From assembly GCF_025996515.1 (NCBI RefSeq), contig NZ_BLRH01000060.1, forward strand, positions 620,001 to 684,000: DNA of 64,000 nt. Reading direction: 5' to 3'. Below the pieces are notes generated by a model. That model searched no databases. It worked only from the letters and a program-made list of their open reading frames with translations, and was not told the origin of the DNA. This DNA comes from Rhizohabitans arisaemae (GTDB taxonomy: Bacteria; Actinomycetota; Actinomycetes; Streptosporangiales; Streptosporangiaceae). Position numbers and translations under genes: made by a program. Of this stretch, positions 33,288 to 42,455 are shown piece after piece; position 1 is the stretch's first letter, and each line of letters opens with the position of its first letter.

Positions 33288-34733
33288 ATGGAAGAGATCG
33301 TGATCATTGGAGCGGGGCCCGTCGGTCTCATGCTGGCCTGCGAACTGAGCCTGACCGGCGCCCGTCCGATCGTGCTGGACAAGAGAACCGAACCCGGCGA
33401 ACTGCCCAGAGCCAACGGGCTGGGCGGCCACATCGTCGAGCTGCTGGAGTACCGCGGGCTGCTCGACCGCTTGAGCGCGGGCAGTCCGTTCTGCGGTACC
33501 CCGCCGGGATTCCCCTTCGGCCCGGTCCCGCTGCGCTTCGCCGGAGTGGACGACATCGAACTCCGCATGCTGCTGATCCAGCAGCCCCGGCTGGAACGGC
33601 TGCTGGGCGAGCGCGCCGCCGAGCTCGGCGTGGAGATCCGGTGGGGCCATGAGCTGACTTCACTCACCCAGGACGAGACCCGAGTGCTCCTTGAGGGGGC
33701 GGATTTCCGGCTCGGCGCCCGCTACGCGGTGGGCTGCGACGGCGGTCACAGCCTGGTCCGGGAACTGGCCGGCATCGGCTTCCCCGGCACGACCGACAAG
33801 GAGATGATGTGGCTGGGCCACTTCACCACCGCCCGGACGACCGGGGTCTTCGACCATCCCGACATGGCCGGGCTGCAACCGGGCTGGAACCACACCCGCA
33901 CCGGGCGCCTGCTCCTGACCTCGCTCCAACCGGGTGTCCAGGTCGTCGGGGTACGCGAAGAGAGAACCCCTCCCGCAGAGCCGGTCACGCTCGCCGACTT
34001 CCAGACGGCCGTCCGCCGGGTACTCGGCCGGGACCTGCCGCTGGGTGAGCCGATCTGGCTGTCGAGCACGGTGACCCAAGCCCGGCTGGCCGAACGGTAC
34101 CGTGCGGGCCGGGTGTTCCTGGCCGGCGACGCCGCCCACCTGTTCCCGGCAGGCGGCTCGGCGCTCAACGTCGGCATGACGGACGCGATCAACCTCGGCT
34201 GGAAACTGTCCGCGTGCCTCGGCGGCCGAGGAAGCGAGAGCCTACTGGACAGCTACGAGGAGGAACGGCGGCCCCTGGCCGAACGCACCCTCATGCAGAC
34301 CCGCGCCCAAGCGTTGCTCGACCGTCTATCCGGCGAGGACGGCGAGGCCCTGCGCACGCTCCTCGCCGAGATCTTCGCCTACGAGCAGCCGCTCCGCCAC
34401 CTCGCCGAGCTGCTACGCAGCCCCGGCCGGTACGGCGAAGCGGACCATCCCCTGGTCGGCCGCCTGGTCCCTAACCTCACGCTGACCACGGAGAACGGCG
34501 AGCAGCGCGTGGCCGAGCTCATGCACCGGGCCCGCCCCGTACTCCTCGATCTCGGGGGCGGCGCCGTACTCGACGACGACGCCGGCGACTGGATCGACCT
34601 CGTCAGAGCGGAGTGTGACAACCCGCCTGCCGACACCCTGCTGATCCGCCCGGACGGCTATGTGGCCTGGGCCGGCGCCGAGGGCCTATCGGCAGCAGTC
34701 AACGCATGGTTCACGCCCCCGGCCCGCCGATGA
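33288..34733 (+). CDS. FAD-dependent monooxygenase (rifampicin-monooxygenase-like)
   Basis: 481 residues of the p-hydroxybenzoate-hydroxylase class. GxGxxG dinucleotide motif at the N-terminus (VIIGAGPVGLMLACELSLTG). VGCDGGHSLVREL is the DG motif and AGRVFLAGDAAHLFPAGGS the second FAD motif. The C-terminal thioredoxin-like domain (residues ~390-480) is typical of Rox/TetX/PgaE relatives. Such enzymes hydroxylate aromatic antibiotics or polyketides using NAD(P)H. Its regulator pair lies divergently. No ribosome site: the palindrome ends three bases from the ATG. Confidence 0.92.
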   Translation: MEEIVIIGAGPVGLMLACELSLTGARPIVLDKRTEPGELPRANGLGGHIVELLEYRGLLDRLSAGSPFCGTPPGFPFGPVPLRFAGVDDIELRMLLIQQPRLERLLGERAAELGVEIRWGHELTSLTQDETRVLLEGADFRLGARYAVGCDGGHSLVRELAGIGFPGTTDKEMMWLGHFTTARTTGVFDHPDMAGLQPGWNHTRTGRLLLTSLQPGVQVVGVREERTPPAEPVTLADFQTAVRRVLGRDLPLGEPIWLSSTVTQARLAERYRAGRVFLAGDAAHLFPAGGSALNVGMTDAINLGWKLSACLGGRGSESLLDSYEEERRPLAERTLMQTRAQALLDRLSGEDGEALRTLLAEIFAYEQPLRHLAELLRSPGRYGEADHPLVGRLVPNLTLTTENGEQRVAELMHRARPVLLDLGGGAVLDDDAGDWIDLVRAECDNPPADTLLIRPDGYVAWAGAEGLSAAVNAWFTPPARR

Positions 34734-34758
34734 CCGGCTGAAGAGATCAGGTGTCGGC

Positions 34759-34801
34759 GTACGGCCTGGGGCATCCCGGTCGCCTGCCGCACCAGCCGTA
34801 C
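34759..34801. repeat. dispersed GTACGG...CCGTAC palindrome, long-loop copy
   Basis: GTACGGC ... GCCGTAC with a 29-base loop in the gap between two converging genes; may also act as a bidirectional terminator. Confidence 0.4.
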
Positions 34802-34854
34802 ACCTGACCCCGCCCGGTCGGCAGTGGCGCACCGACCGGCCCGGAACAGCGAGG

Positions 34855-35496
34855 TCACACCGCGCCGGAACGGGCGGAGCCGGGATCTCGCCCGTCCCGC
34901 AGGAACGCTCCCGCACGTACCGCGGCCACAGCGGCCTCGGCGGCCCGATCCGCGGCGGCCTTGTCGAGGAGTCCGCCATCGGCCAGCAGGCGATAGTAGA
35001 GAGGGGCGGAGACGGCACGGATCACCTCGTGCGGGTCGGTGCCCGCCGGTGCCTCGCCCCGATCGACGGCCTGCCGCACGCACGGCGCCCACTCCCGGAT
35101 CCGGATCGCGTAGAAGCGGCGGAGGGCCTCGGCCGTCTTCGCGTCACAGGTGGCGGCTGCGATCAACGCTTTGAACAGCGCCCCCTGCCGCGGGTCGGCC
35201 AAGGTCCGCTGCACGAGCCGGGCATTGGCCTTGAGGTCGCCGAGGAGCGAGCCCGTCTCGGTGCGGGGCAGCGACTGCTCGGCCATGTCCGTCAGCAGGT
35301 CGGCCACAAGCCCGGTCACCGTACCCCACCGCCGGTAGACGGTCGTCTTCCCCACGTCGGCGCGGCGGGCGACGTCGGCAAGGTCCAGCTGGGCGAAGCC
35401 GGCCTCCGCCAAAGCGTCCCCAGCCGCCTGGAGTACGGCTGCCCGCACCCGTGCCGTACGACCTCCAGGGCGGATGGTCCCGGGACTCAGCTCCAT
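34855..35496 (-). CDS. TetR-family regulator
   Basis: 213 residues. HTH at ~20-66 (AAVLQAAGDALAEAGFAQLD, VARRADVGKTTVYRRWGT). The C-terminal domain (LKANARLVQRTLADPRQGAL, YAIRIREWAPCVRQAVDRGE) resembles the TetR_C_11/16 type. It diverges from the broken aldo/keto reductase gene and probably once repressed it, through the direct repeats in the shared intergenic region. Confidence 0.9.
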   Translation of the reverse strand: MELSPGTIRPGGRTARVRAAVLQAAGDALAEAGFAQLDLADVARRADVGKTTVYRRWGTVTGLVADLLTDMAEQSLPRTETGSLLGDLKANARLVQRTLADPRQGALFKALIAAATCDAKTAEALRRFYAIRIREWAPCVRQAVDRGEAPAGTDPHEVIRAVSAPLYYRLLADGGLLDKAAADRAAEAAVAAVRAGAFLRDGRDPGSARSGAV

Positions 35497-35511
35497 AATG
35501 GGACTCCTGTT

Positions 35512-35573
35512 CCGTTAACCTGCCTGCATCCATTATGCTCATCCATGTTAATGAAACTCTAGAACCGTTAACC
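35512..35573. promoter_or_regulatory. divergent promoter with CCGTTAACC direct repeats
   Basis: CCGTTAACC occurs at 35512-35520 and 35565-35573, flanking an AT-rich core between the TetR gene and the reductase relic. GTTAAC is itself palindromic, so these are plausible TetR half-sites or paired operators. Confidence 0.5.
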
Positions 35574-35600
35574 CGCCCCGCGGGTGAAGGGGGATCCACC

Positions 35601-36030
35601 ATGGAATACCGGCGATTGGGCGCTTCCGGACTCATGGTTCCCGCGCTGAGCTTTGGCGCCGGCACCTTCGGCGGCCAAGGACCGCTCTTTGGCGCCTGGG
35701 GAAACACCCAAGCACGGGAAGCGCGCCACCTCGTGGACATCTGCCTCGACGCCGGGGTCACGATGTTCGACACGGCCGACGTCTACTCCAACGGCGCTTC
35801 CGAAGAGGTACTGGGCTCAGCGATCAAGGGCCGCCGGCGCCCGCAATGAGGAGCAACTCCGCCAGAACCTCGGCGCCGTCGGCTGGACCCTCACCTCTGA
35901 GCAGATGGCGAAACTCGATACGGCAAGCAGAAAGACGGCCCCCTACCCGTACTTCCCCTACCAGCGTCAAGAGGGCTTTGCCCGGCTCAACCCACCGATC
36001 GGCGAACTCTCAGCACCCCCTGCCGCATAG
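35601..36030 (+). pseudogene. aldo/keto reductase with large internal deletion
   Basis: The first ~80 residues match an AKR: MEYRRLGASGLMVPALSFGA, MFDTADVYSNGASEEVLGSA including catalytic Asp and Tyr. At about 35845 the sequence jumps to a different frame encoding the AKR end: NEEQLRQNLGAVGWTLTSEQ, MAKLDTAS. Some 180-200 central residues, including the catalytic Lys and His, are missing. The enzyme is dead. Confidence 0.88.
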
Positions 36031-36092
36031 ATCTCACCGAAGGAACCGGATTGACCTGCGGGGATGGGTAGAAGCAGGGTAACCAGGTCCAT

Positions 36093-38015
36093 ATGGTCAC
36101 CATCGGGGGTTGCGTGATCACGAGACGGAATCTTCTGAAGGCCAGTGCGGGCGGGGTGCTGCTCCTTGGCGGCGCCGCGGCATCGCGGTCTGGAGAAGTG
36201 CCCGGCGGCATGCTGAATCCGGCGTCCATCGACAAATACGTCACACCGCTGGCGGTTCCACCGGTGATGCCCGCCTCCTCCTCGGCGGGCGAAGCGGTGG
36301 ACCGCTACGTCGTCGGCATCCGGCGGTTCCGGCAGCAGATCCTGCCGCCCGGCAACCCGCCGACCACGGTCTGGGGCTACGGATCCAAGGGGATCTTCGG
36401 GACGCCCGGCCCCACCCTGGAGGCGAGATTCGGCCGCCCCGTCCAGGTCACCTGGGTAAACGAACTCCTCGACAAGAACGGTGACGCCCTGCCCCACCTG
36501 CTTCCCGTGGATCCGACGCTGCACTGGGCCAACCCCGGCGGGGGACGCGCCAAACGGGACTCACGCCCCTCGTTCCCCACCACCCCGGGCAGCTATCGCG
36601 GGCCGGTCCCGATCGTCACCCACCTGCACGGCGGGCGGAGCGCGGAGCACAGCGACGGCTTCCCCGAGGCCTGGTACCTGCCTGCCGCGCGCGACATCCC
36701 TGTGGGCTATGCGACAAAAGGGTCGAAATACTCAGATTTCGCGGAGATGTTCACAACCCAGTACGGCGTCTCCTGGAGGCTGGGCGCCGCGGTGTTCCGC
36801 TACGAGAACAACCAGCGCGCCACCACCATGTGGTACCACGATCACACCCTGGGGATCACCAGGCTCAACGTGTATGCGGGGCTGGCCGGCTTCTACCTGC
36901 TGCGCGGCGGCGCCGACGACCTCCCTGCCGGCGTGTTGCCCGGGCCGACACCGGCGTTCGGCGACCCGCAAGGCACGAAATACTACGAAATACCCGTCGT
37001 CATCCAGGATCGGTCGTTCGCCGCGGACGGCTCGCTCGCCTACCCGGACAGCCGCATGGCCTTCGACCGCTTCGCCGGGCCGTACATCCCACGCAGCGAC
37101 GTGCCGCCCATCTGGAACCCCGAGTTCTTCGGCACCGCCATGATGGTGAACGGCCGCACCTGGCCGGTCCTCACCGTGGAACCCCGCCGCTTCCGGCTAC
37201 GGTTCCTCAACGGCTGCAACTCCCGCTTCCTCACACTCAAGCTGGTGACGAACCCGCACGGGAAACGCCCGGTGCCCGCGGCGCTGCCGTTCTGGCAGAT
37301 CGGCTCGGACGGCGGCTTCCTGACGGCCCCGGTGGAGCTCGACACCCTCCTGCTGGCGCCGGCCGAGCGAGCCGATGTGATCGTCGACTTCACCGGCGTA
37401 CGGGAAGGCACCCCGCTCTACCTGATCAACGAGGCTCCCGACGGGGCGTTCAGCTCCACCGCCGGGTACGCCGACCCCGCCACCACAGGCCAGGTCATGA
37501 AGTTCACCGTGGGCCGACTGACCGGACAGGACACGACCGTTCCCCCCGACCGGCTCGACCTGCCGCCTGTACGGCCGATAGGCACACCCACCCGAACACG
37601 GAAACTCGCGCTGATCGAGCGCATGTCGTCGGCCATTCCCGGCGGTGGATCCTCCGCGCTGTTCCTCGGTACGGCCGAGGGGGCCGTCAAAGCGCAGATG
37701 TGGTCCGACCCGGTGACCGAGAACCCCCGGGTGGGCGCGGTGGAGACCTGGGAGTTCCACAACTTCACCACGGACGCGCATCCGATCCACGTCCACGAGG
37801 TGGAGTTCAGAGTCGCCGACCGCCAGCCGTTCGGCGGAGCCCCACGTCCCCCGGAACGCTGGGAGACCGGGTCGAAGGACACCGTCATCGCCTATCCCAA
37901 CGAGACCACGCGAATCGTCGCCCTATTCGACCGGCCAGGCCTGTTCGTCTGGCACTGCCACCTACTGGAACACGAGGACAACGAGATGATGCGCCCGTAC
38001 CGCATCAGCCCCTGA
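36093..38015 (+). CDS. multicopper oxidase with Tat signal (CotA/bilirubin-oxidase-like)
   Basis: 640 residues. Tat signal TRRNLLKASAGG at the N-terminus, so folded copper protein is exported. Copper motifs: HLHGG, WYHDHTLG, HPIHVHEVEF and HCHLLEHEDNEMM, giving T1 and the trinuclear T2/T3 sites complete. It resembles CotA, bilirubin oxidase and phenoxazinone synthase, oxidising phenols or metals with O2. ATG 36093 is kept, but GTG 36114 has a better ribosome site (CGGGGG). Downstream gene is separated by ~180 bases. Confidence 0.93.
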   Translation: MVTIGGCVITRRNLLKASAGGVLLLGGAAASRSGEVPGGMLNPASIDKYVTPLAVPPVMPASSSAGEAVDRYVVGIRRFRQQILPPGNPPTTVWGYGSKGIFGTPGPTLEARFGRPVQVTWVNELLDKNGDALPHLLPVDPTLHWANPGGGRAKRDSRPSFPTTPGSYRGPVPIVTHLHGGRSAEHSDGFPEAWYLPAARDIPVGYATKGSKYSDFAEMFTTQYGVSWRLGAAVFRYENNQRATTMWYHDHTLGITRLNVYAGLAGFYLLRGGADDLPAGVLPGPTPAFGDPQGTKYYEIPVVIQDRSFAADGSLAYPDSRMAFDRFAGPYIPRSDVPPIWNPEFFGTAMMVNGRTWPVLTVEPRRFRLRFLNGCNSRFLTLKLVTNPHGKRPVPAALPFWQIGSDGGFLTAPVELDTLLLAPAERADVIVDFTGVREGTPLYLINEAPDGAFSSTAGYADPATTGQVMKFTVGRLTGQDTTVPPDRLDLPPVRPIGTPTRTRKLALIERMSSAIPGGGSSALFLGTAEGAVKAQMWSDPVTENPRVGAVETWEFHNFTTDAHPIHVHEVEFRVADRQPFGGAPRPPERWETGSKDTVIAYPNETTRIVALFDRPGLFVWHCHLLEHEDNEMMRPYRISP

Positions 38016-38194
38016 CCCCGGCAGATCACCCTGTACGGCGAATACGCGGAAAATCGCTCGGGGCGGGATCCCAACCCGCCGCCGGTGACACCGTGGAGGG
38101 ATCCACGGACAGCGGCCCGTTCGCTTCATAAGTCCCCATTGCCACGCGCCAGAATTGAGCTTAGGGCAGGATGATCTAGAAACAGCAGAGCAGC

Positions 38195-39256
38195 GTGGGA
38201 GGACATCTGGTTGTTTTCACGTGCGCGGACTGTGGTGCAGAGTTGACGGCGCCGCTGTCGCAGATTGCGCTCCCCGCCCACACCTATCAGTCCGTCTTCC
38301 ATGAGTTGCTCCCCGTGCTCATGGAGTCCGGGACTTACGCGCTGAACCCATGGCCCTCCGGGCCGCCGTTCCGGTCATGGGAGGAAGTCGGGGAAGAGGA
38401 AGCAGCCTCCCGCGGTGTGTATGCGCCGGTGCACTCCCTGTCATATGGACCGACGGGAACCGTCAGCGTAGCTCCGGGCGATATCCGCGGCACCGTTTGG
38501 ATTCCCGACCAATGCGACGGCTATTGCATAGGCCTCGACGGCCGGGACGGCCCGAACCTGGCATGTGCACAGTGCGGGCGCGCTGTGGCCACTCGAGTGG
38601 ACGACTGCGCGCTTTGGCAGGTGGTGTGGCTGGAGCCGCAGGCCGTACGCCCAATTGTCGTCGACGCGCCCCGTCCGGTACTCGGCTGGGAGGAACTACA
38701 GAAGGTGCTGCCGGAAAGACCACCACTCGAATCCCAAGGGTGGTGGAGCCCGGTCTGGGAAGCGGCAACTGCAGTGGCCCTGGCCCATCTGTTGGCGGTG
38801 TCGGAGGGAGTGCGGGTGACCGTCCCCGATGGACTCCTGGCCGACGTGTTCCGCCGAGCGCTCGACACCCTGCTTCCTCCGGAACCGCCGGCGAAGAGTC
38901 TGGCTCTCGCTGGACCGGGCTTATCTTCCACAGTGGCAGACATCGAACTGGTCCCGCTTCACCCGCAGACCGGTGAGATATGGGCATCCGACGCGGAGGC
39001 AGTGGTGCCGCTAGCCGCCGATGTGTGGATGTACTTGGCCTTCAACGACAGTCGGCGGCTTCTACCCGCCATGCGAAGGCTGCCCGAGGGCGTCTACCGC
39101 GATGACCCTCTACCCCTGCTGCCGAGCAGGCTGTTCCATCATGACCGGTACGTGTTCCTCGGCACGCTGGAACGGCTGCCGGAAGTACGTCAGCCGTGGC
39201 TACGTGCCATTTACGATGATTTACGGGATCGCCGAACCTATGACCTGTTCTGGTGA
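38195..39256 (+). CDS. zinc-ribbon hypothetical protein
   Basis: 353 residues. An N-terminal C-x2-C (FTCADCGAEL) and a second C-x2-C (NLACAQCGRAV, residue ~126) suggest a zinc ribbon. The rest is a soluble alpha/beta region with many Trp and Pro (WWSPVWEAATAVALAHLLAV, DVWMYLAFNDSRRLLPAMRR). I do not recognise the family beyond an actinobacterial hypothetical. A GTGGGAGG-like site precedes the start. Monocistronic. Confidence 0.7.
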   Translation: MGGHLVVFTCADCGAELTAPLSQIALPAHTYQSVFHELLPVLMESGTYALNPWPSGPPFRSWEEVGEEEAASRGVYAPVHSLSYGPTGTVSVAPGDIRGTVWIPDQCDGYCIGLDGRDGPNLACAQCGRAVATRVDDCALWQVVWLEPQAVRPIVVDAPRPVLGWEELQKVLPERPPLESQGWWSPVWEAATAVALAHLLAVSEGVRVTVPDGLLADVFRRALDTLLPPEPPAKSLALAGPGLSSTVADIELVPLHPQTGEIWASDAEAVVPLAADVWMYLAFNDSRRLLPAMRRLPEGVYRDDPLPLLPSRLFHHDRYVFLGTLERLPEVRQPWLRAIYDDLRDRRTYDLFW

Positions 39257-39583
39257 TGCCTCACCGGCAGGCACCATCCCGTGCACAGGTCGAAGCACAG
39301 TTCCACGGCATCCTCAGGGGCACGTGTCCCCGCGATGAAGCCGACCGTCAACCGCTCCGTTGACACCGACCCGGCTCCGCCAACTCACGACCTACGTCGC
39401 TCGCTGCTCCAGCCCCATCGGCTTCGGCCACACATCGCCTCAGGCCTTGGCCGAACCCGGCAGAAAATGTCGGTACCGCCGTCTAAGCTCACCCGCGAAG
39501 CAGGAACTGCGGCCCGCCCGTCGATTCATCCGGAGCCAGACGGCAGGTGACGGCTCGGGATCTGAGCAGCGGAAGAAGGCAAG
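39257..39583. other. intergenic stretch, nothing recognised
   Basis: About 325 bases between two co-directional genes. No hairpin or coding remnant stands out; the ribosome site of the next gene (AGAAGGCAAG) is at its end. Confidence 0.5.
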
Positions 39584-40258
39584 ATGGCCACTTTCGTCTT
39601 GATTCACGGTGCCGGCGATGTCGGCTGGTACTGGCATCTGGTGGAGGCCGAACTGCATGCACGAGGCCACGACACCGTCTCGCCAGACCTTCCCTGCGAC
39701 GACGACTCGGCCGGCCTGCCCGAGTACACGGACACCGTGACCAAGGCGATCGTCGACCGGACCGATCTGATCGTCGTCGGGCATTCGCTCGGCGGTTTCA
39801 CGGCCCCGCTCGTCTGCGACCGGGTGGCGGTGCGACTGCTCGTCCTGGTCGCGCCCATGATCCCCGCACCGGGAGAGGCGCCCGCCGACTACTCGGCCCA
39901 TACGGGATACGACCAGGAGGTGCAGGACGGCTACGACGATGACATCGCCCTCTTCTACCAGGATGTCCCGCCGGATCTGGCCGCCGAGGCGCTGAAGCGG
40001 GCGCCCGCCCAGTCTGGGGCCCGGATGAGGGAACCATCGCCGCTCAAGGCCTGGCCCGACGTCCCCACGCGGGTCTTGATCTGCCGTGACGACCGTATGT
40101 TCCCCGTCGGCTTCCTCCGCCGCGTCGCCCGGGAGCGCCTGGGCATCACCCCCGACGAGATCGACGGTGGGCACGCCCCCGCGCTAAGCCGCCCACACGA
40201 GCTGGTGGACCGCCTGGAGGCGTACGCCGCCGAGCAAGGACTACTCGGCGCCCACTAA
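39584..40258 (+). CDS. alpha/beta hydrolase
   Basis: 224 residues. Oxyanion turn FVLIHGAGDVGWYWHLV, nucleophile VGHSLGGFTAPL (Ser ~67), acidic residue in LICRDDRMFP and His in IDGGHAPALSRP complete the triad. Resembles the EstC/hydroxynitrile-lyase-like group of small cytosolic esterases. No partner gene. Substrate unknown. Confidence 0.9.
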   Translation: MATFVLIHGAGDVGWYWHLVEAELHARGHDTVSPDLPCDDDSAGLPEYTDTVTKAIVDRTDLIVVGHSLGGFTAPLVCDRVAVRLLVLVAPMIPAPGEAPADYSAHTGYDQEVQDGYDDDIALFYQDVPPDLAAEALKRAPAQSGARMREPSPLKAWPDVPTRVLICRDDRMFPVGFLRRVARERLGITPDEIDGGHAPALSRPHELVDRLEAYAAEQGLLGAH

Positions 40259-40474
40259 CATCGCGGTCCCCCTCCCAGGATTCCTGCGGTCATTGGCGAG
40301 CTAGCCGGCTCCAGAAGGCCAAGTGGTGGGGTGCCATCCCCTGATGGACGCCAGACTCTGGTACGGGCCAGAAAAGGCGCAAGCCCTGAAGCTGCCCGGA
40401 CCTGCGGGTACCTACCGCTTGAGGCAGTGCGTTCCGAAAGGGTGCGCAGCGACTGACCCAATGCAGGCCACTCA

Positions 40475-40725
40475 TCAGAACAGGTCGGTTGCCGGCCAGT
40501 CGGTGATGCGTCCGGTGACCGTTCGCCTGAGCTGGTCGATGTCGGTACGCATCCCGTCGAGGTTGCCGTCGTTGCGTGAGTTAACCAGCACGGCCCACCG
40601 GATCTGACCCGAAGTACGGACGAATATCGCCGTCGTGCCGGGCAGGTCGCCGTCGTGCCAGCGGTTCCCGCTGGAGTGGGTGCTTCACCCTTTGGCATAT
40701 GCGTACCACCCACCCAGCGATCAAG
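40475..40725 (-). pseudogene. C-terminal remnant of a serine beta-lactamase-like hydrolase
   Basis: Minus-strand reading GGWYAYAKG-stop-STHSSGNRWHDGDLPGT continues as IRWAVLVNSRNDGN to WPATDLF. That is the end of class-C-type beta-lactamase/esterase proteins (HxGxxPG motif = HDGDLPG). Two in-frame stops (one where a Trp is expected) and loss of everything upstream, including SxxK, show it is dead. Confidence 0.75.
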
Positions 40726-40929
40726 ACCCAGGCAATCCTTCTGCAGGTCAGAGCGATCCCCACCATCGTTCGGCAAGCATCACCGCATAACTGCGGCATA
40801 GTAGGACATGTGTGTCATTCAAAGCCTTCGGACCACCACGAAACTCGTGCCAACGCATCTCTCAAGTCTGAGCACATCTGCTACATCGCAGCTTCGGCCG
40901 GGGGCCGCATCAGCCCGGCATGGTGCAGC

Positions 40930-41631
40930 TTGACGTTTGAAGATAAGCTTCGGAAGATTTCACCGGATATCACCGAGAAACAGATCACCACCCCCGAGCT
41001 GCTTCTCTACGAAGACCACAAGCTGGAGATCTACTTCGTTCCTTTCGACTGGGTGAATGTCAGCGCTCGAGTGATGCTTGTCGGCCTCACGCCGGGCCGC
41101 CATCAGATGCATCTAGCCCTCAAGACTACTGCCCGCGCACTACAGAGCGGCAAAACCCTCAATGAGGCGCTCAAGGAAGCAGACGAAGTAGGAAGTTTCG
41201 CCGGTTCGATGCGCACCAACATGATCTCCATGCTGGACGGGATCGGACTTGACGGGGTGCTTGGACTCAACAGCACAGCACAGCTATTCGACGACCGGAC
41301 CGATCTTCTCGCAAGCACGTCGGCCATTTGCCACGCGGTCTTCATCAAAGGCGCAAACTACTCCGGTTCTCCGCAAGTCGATCGGCATCCTGTGCTCGAA
41401 GCATTCGCCCGTCAGGTCCTCAACAAGAACTTGGAGATGGTTCCCGACGCTCTGGTGATCCCGTTGGGCAAGGGCGCGCGCGAGGCTGTGGAGCTCACGA
41501 CTGTCTTACCTGACCGGATTCTGTACGGTTTTCCGCATCCTTCCGGTGCTAACGGGCATAGGGCGCGCCAGTACAATGCGATGCGCGATCAGATGACTCA
41601 ACGAGTCCGTACATGGGCGCGAACTTTCTGA
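40930..41631 (+). CDS. uracil-DNA-glycosylase-superfamily protein
   Basis: About 233 residues from a TTG at 40930; the frame is open further upstream, so the start is uncertain. RVMLVGLTPGRHQM corresponds to motif A of UDG-fold proteins (GxxPG). The C-terminal GFPHPSGANGHRARQYNA matches motif B (HPSxxNGxR). DALVIPLGKGA is the central strand. It may excise a damaged base or act as a non-catalytic relative. Lower GC than neighbours. Lies 0.8 kb upstream of the NACHT-LRR gene. Confidence 0.7.
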   Translation: MTFEDKLRKISPDITEKQITTPELLLYEDHKLEIYFVPFDWVNVSARVMLVGLTPGRHQMHLALKTTARALQSGKTLNEALKEADEVGSFAGSMRTNMISMLDGIGLDGVLGLNSTAQLFDDRTDLLASTSAICHAVFIKGANYSGSPQVDRHPVLEAFARQVLNKNLEMVPDALVIPLGKGAREAVELTTVLPDRILYGFPHPSGANGHRARQYNAMRDQMTQRVRTWARTF

Positions 41632-41936
41632 TCAAGCATTGGATTCACCACCTGTCTGGTCGAGTTGAGTAGATTCGACGAGTTCGGGTTCGTACTAGCC
41701 GAACCGGGGCTTCTTCTCCAGGTGATTCGCGAACACGGGGAATGGTGCAGCACCACGGTCCAGGTGCTGACGGATCCACAATATCGGCCGGACCCCGATC
41801 CGATCACCTCAGGTCCAGGCAGTCGGGCCGACGGGCCGGTTCATCCATGTCCCCGCCGGAGGACCGTACACCCCCGAAAACCGGCAGGGCCCGCGCGACG
41901 GGCTTGGAGGTGATCGGCCTGATGGTCGGCCCGGTT

Positions 41937-42328
41937 GTGATTACTCTCGCCTGGCAGGATGCGTCGGCCGGATCTACTACACCAAGGTCACCGCCCGGAG
42001 TGACGGCTTCACCTTCCCGCTGCGCTGGCGGGAGTCCTATCTGTGGCAGGTCCGACCGGGTGTGGCGGGACCCACCCGGTGTTCCGTCGCCGTCCATGTG
42101 CCGGACTCTCCACACGCGGGAGGTCCTGCCGTCTACCGGCTGTTCGAGACGGACAACGCCGTCGGGGACAGCATCGTCGACCTGGTCATCGATCAGTTCA
42201 CTCACCGCGGTTCATGGGTGACCCACACGGTCGCGGTGGCCGACGCGACCGACCTGACCGTCCGGCTCGTCGACACCGGTCCCGGCTCGCACACCGTCAC
42301 CGTGGACGCCGTATCCATCGCGTGCTGA
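41937..42328 (+). pseudogene. fragment of an extracellular protein C-terminus
   Basis: Open frame without a convincing start: GRIYYTKVTARSDGFTFPLR, then VHVPDSPHAGGPAVYRLFET, DQFTHRGSWVTHTV and VTVDAVSIAC. The pattern recalls golvesin/xanthan-lyase-type C-terminal beta domains. No signal peptide or catalytic part precedes it. Most likely a truncated remnant. Confidence 0.45.
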
Positions 42329-42455
42329 CAGCGTCACCACTGTGGTTAACGACCGAAGCCTGACCAATATGGACTCACCATAAAGCGGTTTTCATTGCAA
42401 TATTTCGGATATTCCAAGTGCACCAGAAATTCTGGGGATATCCAGCGACAATGTC

